This document shows, in pieces, positions 61,582 to 64,000 of a stretch of 64,000 nt of DNA (its first letter is position 1; every line of letters begins with the position of its first letter). The translations under genes and the position numbers were made by a program. The notes under the pieces were generated by a model that saw nothing but the letters and a program-made list of their open reading frames with translations, was not told the DNA's origin and ran no database searches. This DNA is from JBBSOK01 sp965219125 (GTDB lineage: Bacteria > Bacteroidota > Bacteroidia > Flavobacteriales > Flavobacteriaceae), in assembly GCA_965219125.1 (NCBI GenBank), contig CBDCMO010000002.1:2604001-2668000 (forward strand), given 5' to 3'.

Positions 61582-63086
61582 TGAGTTATATTTCCAAAAT
61601 AAACTTTAAGATTATCATCCATTTAATGGGCTTATTGTTGGTCGTTAACGGATGTTTTATGCTTTTATGTTCCCTTGTGAGCCTATATTATAATGATGGT
61701 GTAACGGTTCAAATAATTATTGCCGGAATGATTGCCGCTATCTTCGGGGGGATTTTAATGTTCCTAACTCGCAATCACCGTAAGGAAGTTGAAAAAAGAG
61801 AAGGTTATATAATAGTGACTTTCGGTTGGATTTTTATGGCACTTGCCGGAACGTTGCCGTACATAATTTCTGGAGCAATACCGAGCTTTACCAATGCTTT
61901 TTTTGAAACAATGAGCGGTTACACCACAACAGGCGCTTCAATTTTGAGTGATATTGAAGCTGTGCCAAATGGTATTTTGCTATGGCGAAGTGTAACACAT
62001 TGGATTGGCGGTATGGGTATAATCGTACTCGCAATAGCAATCTTACCATTATTAGGAATTGGAGGAATGCAACTTTTTGCGGCTGAAGCTCCCGGCCCAA
62101 GTAGTGATAAATTGCACCCTCGAATTACCGATACGGCCAAGCGACTTTGGCTTATTTATTTTGGGTATACATTGCTTGAAACCATTCTTTTGAAAATAGC
62201 AGGAATGAGTTTTTTTGATGCAATAAATCACTCAATGGCTACATTGAGTACAGGTGGTTTTTCAACCAAAAATGCGAGCGTTGCTTATTGGAACAATCAA
62301 CCAATTATACAATGGATTATTATTGTCTTTATGTTTTTGGCGGGCAGCAATTTTGTGTTGAGCTATTTTGGATTTAAACTGAAATTTTCAAAAATATTTA
62401 AAGATGAAGAATTCAGATTGTATGCTATTTTTGTAGTAAGTTTAAGTTTAATTGCTGCTTTATTTATTTATTTTCAGGCTGATGTTACTATTTCAAGTAT
62501 AGCACATCCACAAGTTTGGGGTGCTTGGGAAAGTTCGCTTAGGCACGCAACTTTTCAGGTATTAACAGTTATTACAACCACAGGTTTTGTAAGTGCAGAT
62601 TATACATTATGGACACCGTTGTTAACTATTTTCTTTTTTGGACTTATGTTTTTAGGTGGCTGCGCAGGCTCAACTGCTGGCGGCATAAAAGTGATGCGCC
62701 ATTTAATTATGATTAAAAACGGAGTTTTGGAATTCAAAAGAACGTTGCATCCGCGTGCTATTTTGCCTGTTCGTTATAATAATAAAGCGGTGCCGCAAAG
62801 TATTGTTTTCAATATTCTTGGTTTCTTTATTCTTTATATGTTGACTTTTATTGTTGGTACATTGGTTTTTTCATTATTAGGATTGGATTTTAGTACTGCG
62901 CTTGGTGGTGCGGCCTCAACCTTGGGTAATGTTGGTCCGGCTTTAGGCGATTTGGGTCCCGTTGATAATTATGGCTATTTGCCAGACGGAGCCAAATGGT
63001 GGTCAAGCTTTTTAATGCTTGTTGGAAGGTTGGAACTTTTCACTGTATTAATCTTGTTAACCCCATTTTTTTGGAGAAACCGTTGA
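61581..63086 (+). CDS. trkH: Trk system potassium uptake protein TrkH
   Basis: TrkH is the membrane channel of the Trk potassium importer. The 501-residue protein has about ten membrane helices and four P-loop filter motifs (TTTGAS, LSTGGF, TTTGF, TAGGI). The one-base overlap with trkA is typical. No clear terminator follows; the next 480 bases hold only a degraded gene. Confidence 0.95.
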   Translation: MSYISKINFKIIIHLMGLLLVVNGCFMLLCSLVSLYYNDGVTVQIIIAGMIAAIFGGILMFLTRNHRKEVEKREGYIIVTFGWIFMALAGTLPYIISGAIPSFTNAFFETMSGYTTTGASILSDIEAVPNGILLWRSVTHWIGGMGIIVLAIAILPLLGIGGMQLFAAEAPGPSSDKLHPRITDTAKRLWLIYFGYTLLETILLKIAGMSFFDAINHSMATLSTGGFSTKNASVAYWNNQPIIQWIIIVFMFLAGSNFVLSYFGFKLKFSKIFKDEEFRLYAIFVVSLSLIAALFIYFQADVTISSIAHPQVWGAWESSLRHATFQVLTVITTTGFVSADYTLWTPLLTIFFFGLMFLGGCAGSTAGGIKVMRHLIMIKNGVLEFKRTLHPRAILPVRYNNKAVPQSIVFNILGFFILYMLTFIVGTLVFSLLGLDFSTALGGAASTLGNVGPALGDLGPVDNYGYLPDGAKWWSSFLMLVGRLELFTVLILLTPFFWRNR

Positions 63087-63243
63087 AATTAATAAGCAGT
63101 TTTAAGTTGCCAATAAGCAGTTTTCAATATAGTACTGCGCGACAACATTATTAAAAACATTGTTTTTTATAAACTATCTTAATAGCCTGAATTACCTGAA
63201 CTAATTATTTCTCTTTTCCAATAATTTAGGAAATATCATCGTT

Positions 63244-63510
63244 TAGATTTCGTGATGTGATAATACGCCCATTTTTCTGTTTGGGCGGGAAGTTTCTTTT
63301 CCGAACATTCTAAAATCTGTTTTTGCTGTTGAAGCAATTTTATCTAATCCAGAATTAGTAAAATTGTCTGAAATTTCAGTTCTGAATATCACTTCACTAA
63401 CATTTTTTTTAAAATAATTTCTGGAATTGAAATATTTAATATTGCTCGAAGATGTAATTCAAATTCGTGGAAATTCTTTCCTTAAATCACTACTTCAAAG
63501 TAACAATAAA
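63244..63510 (-). pseudogene. purT: decayed C-terminal remnant of purT
   Basis: On the minus strand the region encodes pieces of PurT (formate-dependent phosphoribosylglycinamide formyltransferase). In one frame FHEFELHLRAILNISIPEII; after a shift at the A-rich run near 63404-63411, VSEVIFRTEISDNF ... GLDKIASTAKTDFRMFGKE and RPNRKMGVL. These match the end of the PurT ATP-grasp domain as I know it (SEFELHLRAIL, FGKP, RRMGV). A further frame change lies upstream near 63470-63490, and no start remains. It is a relic, probably of an ancestral full gene. Confidence 0.75.
63266..63288. repeat. hairpin downstream of trkH
   Basis: CGCCCA and TGGGCG arms around a T-rich loop, within the purT remnant. 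There is no strong T-run after it, so termination is uncertain. Confidence 0.35.
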
Positions 63511-63563
63511 TTGTCATTTTTCATTCTTGTGTTTTAAAATAGATCAAAATTTAAACAATAAAA

Positions 63564-63593
63564 AAAGACCCAAAACTTTTGCTTTGGGTCTTT
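63564..63593 (-). terminator. terminator after the P-domain/T9SS gene
   Basis: AAAGACCCAAA / TTTGGGTCTTT, an 11-bp perfect stem with an 8-base loop. On the minus strand it is followed by T-rich sequence. Confidence 0.85.
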
Positions 63594-63612
63594 GCATTAA
63601 ATCAATATAAAA

Positions 63613-64000
63613 TTATTTTACAATTAACCTTTTCGATTTTTTTAGCTCTTGATTTCCGAGAGTTACAATGTATACTCCAGAGGCTGCATAACTCATATTC
63701 AAATCATATTCATAACCTGTACCGTTATTGTCAAGTCTGTAACTTAAAACTTGTTGGCCCAACATATTTGTTACTGTTAACGTAAGTTGTTCTGTAATTT
63801 GCTGAGTTGGTAATTGAACTTTAAATTGGTCATTAGCCTGCGTTAGGATAATCATATCTGTATCTTCTACAAAATTATCTGCAACGCCTAAAGGAATGTC
63901 GCCACATAGCTGAAGTGTCCAATTAAATAATGTACCTCCATCTTGTCCTGCATTATCAGTAATTATTAAACTCCAATCGCCCGAAGATTGTTCATTATTG
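63613..64000 (-). CDS. secreted protein with P-domain and T9SS sorting domain, C-terminal part (5' end outside window)
   Basis: The frame is open to the window edge. The N-terminal visible part reads DWSLIITDNAGQDGGTLFNWTLQLCG, a proprotein-convertase P-domain, which folds as a beta sandwich and often follows a protease or other exported domain. It is followed by a T9SS C-terminal domain (LGVADN ... LTVTNMLGQQVLSY ... GVYIVTLGNQELKKSKRLIVK). The protein is therefore exported; the catalytic part, if any, lies beyond base 64000. It is separated from the purT relic by a terminator. Confidence 0.85.
   Translation of the reverse strand, partial: NNEQSSGDWSLIITDNAGQDGGTLFNWTLQLCGDIPLGVADNFVEDTDMIILTQANDQFKVQLPTQQITEQLTLTVTNMLGQQVLSYRLDNNGTGYEYDLNMSYAASGVYIVTLGNQELKKSKRLIVK

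Larger units (their letters stand above)
63087..63612. other. 526-base region without an intact gene
   Basis: Between trkH and the partial T9SS gene. It contains the purT remnant (63244-63510), a hairpin at 63266-63288 and the terminator at 63564-63593. The first 150 bases show nothing recognisable. Confidence 0.7.

Noticed and set aside
63266..63288. Strong terminator for trkH
   Set aside because: The stem is only six bases and has no T-run; it lies inside the decayed purT.
1..64000. CRISPR arrays, restriction-modification or toxin-antitoxin systems
   Set aside because: No regularly spaced repeats, cas genes, methyltransferase/nuclease pairs or small toxin-antitoxin pairs were recognised.

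Overview
The window is a piece of a Bacteroidota chromosome, almost certainly from the family Flavobacteriaceae. The DNA is AT-rich. It carries gliding and type IX secretion (T9SS) genes (gldB, gldC, porT), several proteins with C-terminal T9SS sorting domains, two SusC/SusD pairs, a FecR/ECF-sigma system, a short primary sigma factor, and promoters with the Bacteroidota -7 element TAnnTTTG. MurE has the DNPR motif expected for meso-diaminopimelate peptidoglycan. The genus cannot be fixed from the sequence alone.

Layout. 1-2014: end of gldB, then gldC, a small Cys-containing protein, and engB on the other strand. 2240-3007: an alpha/beta hydrolase. 3134-19482: the division and cell-wall (dcw) cluster mraZ-rsmH-ftsL-ftsI-murE-mraY-murD-ftsW-murG-murC-ftsQ-ftsA-ftsZ, all on the + strand behind an MraZ operator. 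It holds a GC-rich hairpin repeat, and its murG has no normal start codon. 19656-20370: a YqeY protein, tRNA-Arg(UCG), and a 17-bp duplicate of the tRNA 3' end. 20396-32841 (minus strand): a tight nutrient operon led by ECF sigma and FecR anti-sigma genes. It continues with SusC, a frameshifted SusD, two PKD/beta-propeller lipoproteins, two cyanophycinase-family (S51) enzymes and an M20 peptidase. This looks like a secretion, uptake and digestion locus for cyanophycin or a related beta-linked peptide polymer, and is the most interesting system here. 33159-34319: a flavin/PNP-oxidase-like stress protein and a conserved unknown. 34421-39232: a second SusCD pair with no enzymes. 39537-42784: YpdA-like reductase, rpe, a BLUF blue-light sensor and rpoD. 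43058-45252: a lipoprotein / ECF sigma / membrane-anchored putative anti-sigma module. 45460-46852: an intact IS3-family insertion sequence with inverted repeats and a 3-bp target duplication. 46919-49657: pnp and rpsO. 49880-52638: two T9SS cargo proteins. 52868-57760: accD, fbaA and a BamA/TamA-like outer-membrane lipoprotein. 57858-63086: an SpoU methyltransferase, porT, ubiE/menG, trkA and trkH. 63087-64000: a decayed purT remnant and the C-terminal end of a T9SS protein with a P-domain.

How the genes fit together. The dcw genes make lipid II and the divisome in the usual order. The 20-33 kb operon is wired as trans-envelope signalling: its SusC has an N-terminal STN domain that can signal to the FecR-like protein, which would release the ECF sigma factor. 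The encoded enzymes are predicted to sit outside the cell (T9SS cyanophycinase) and in the periplasm (second cyanophycinase and M20 peptidase). Such an arrangement could cut a polymer outside, import fragments through SusCD, and finish them inside. The polymer's identity is an inference from the enzyme families, not something the sequence proves.
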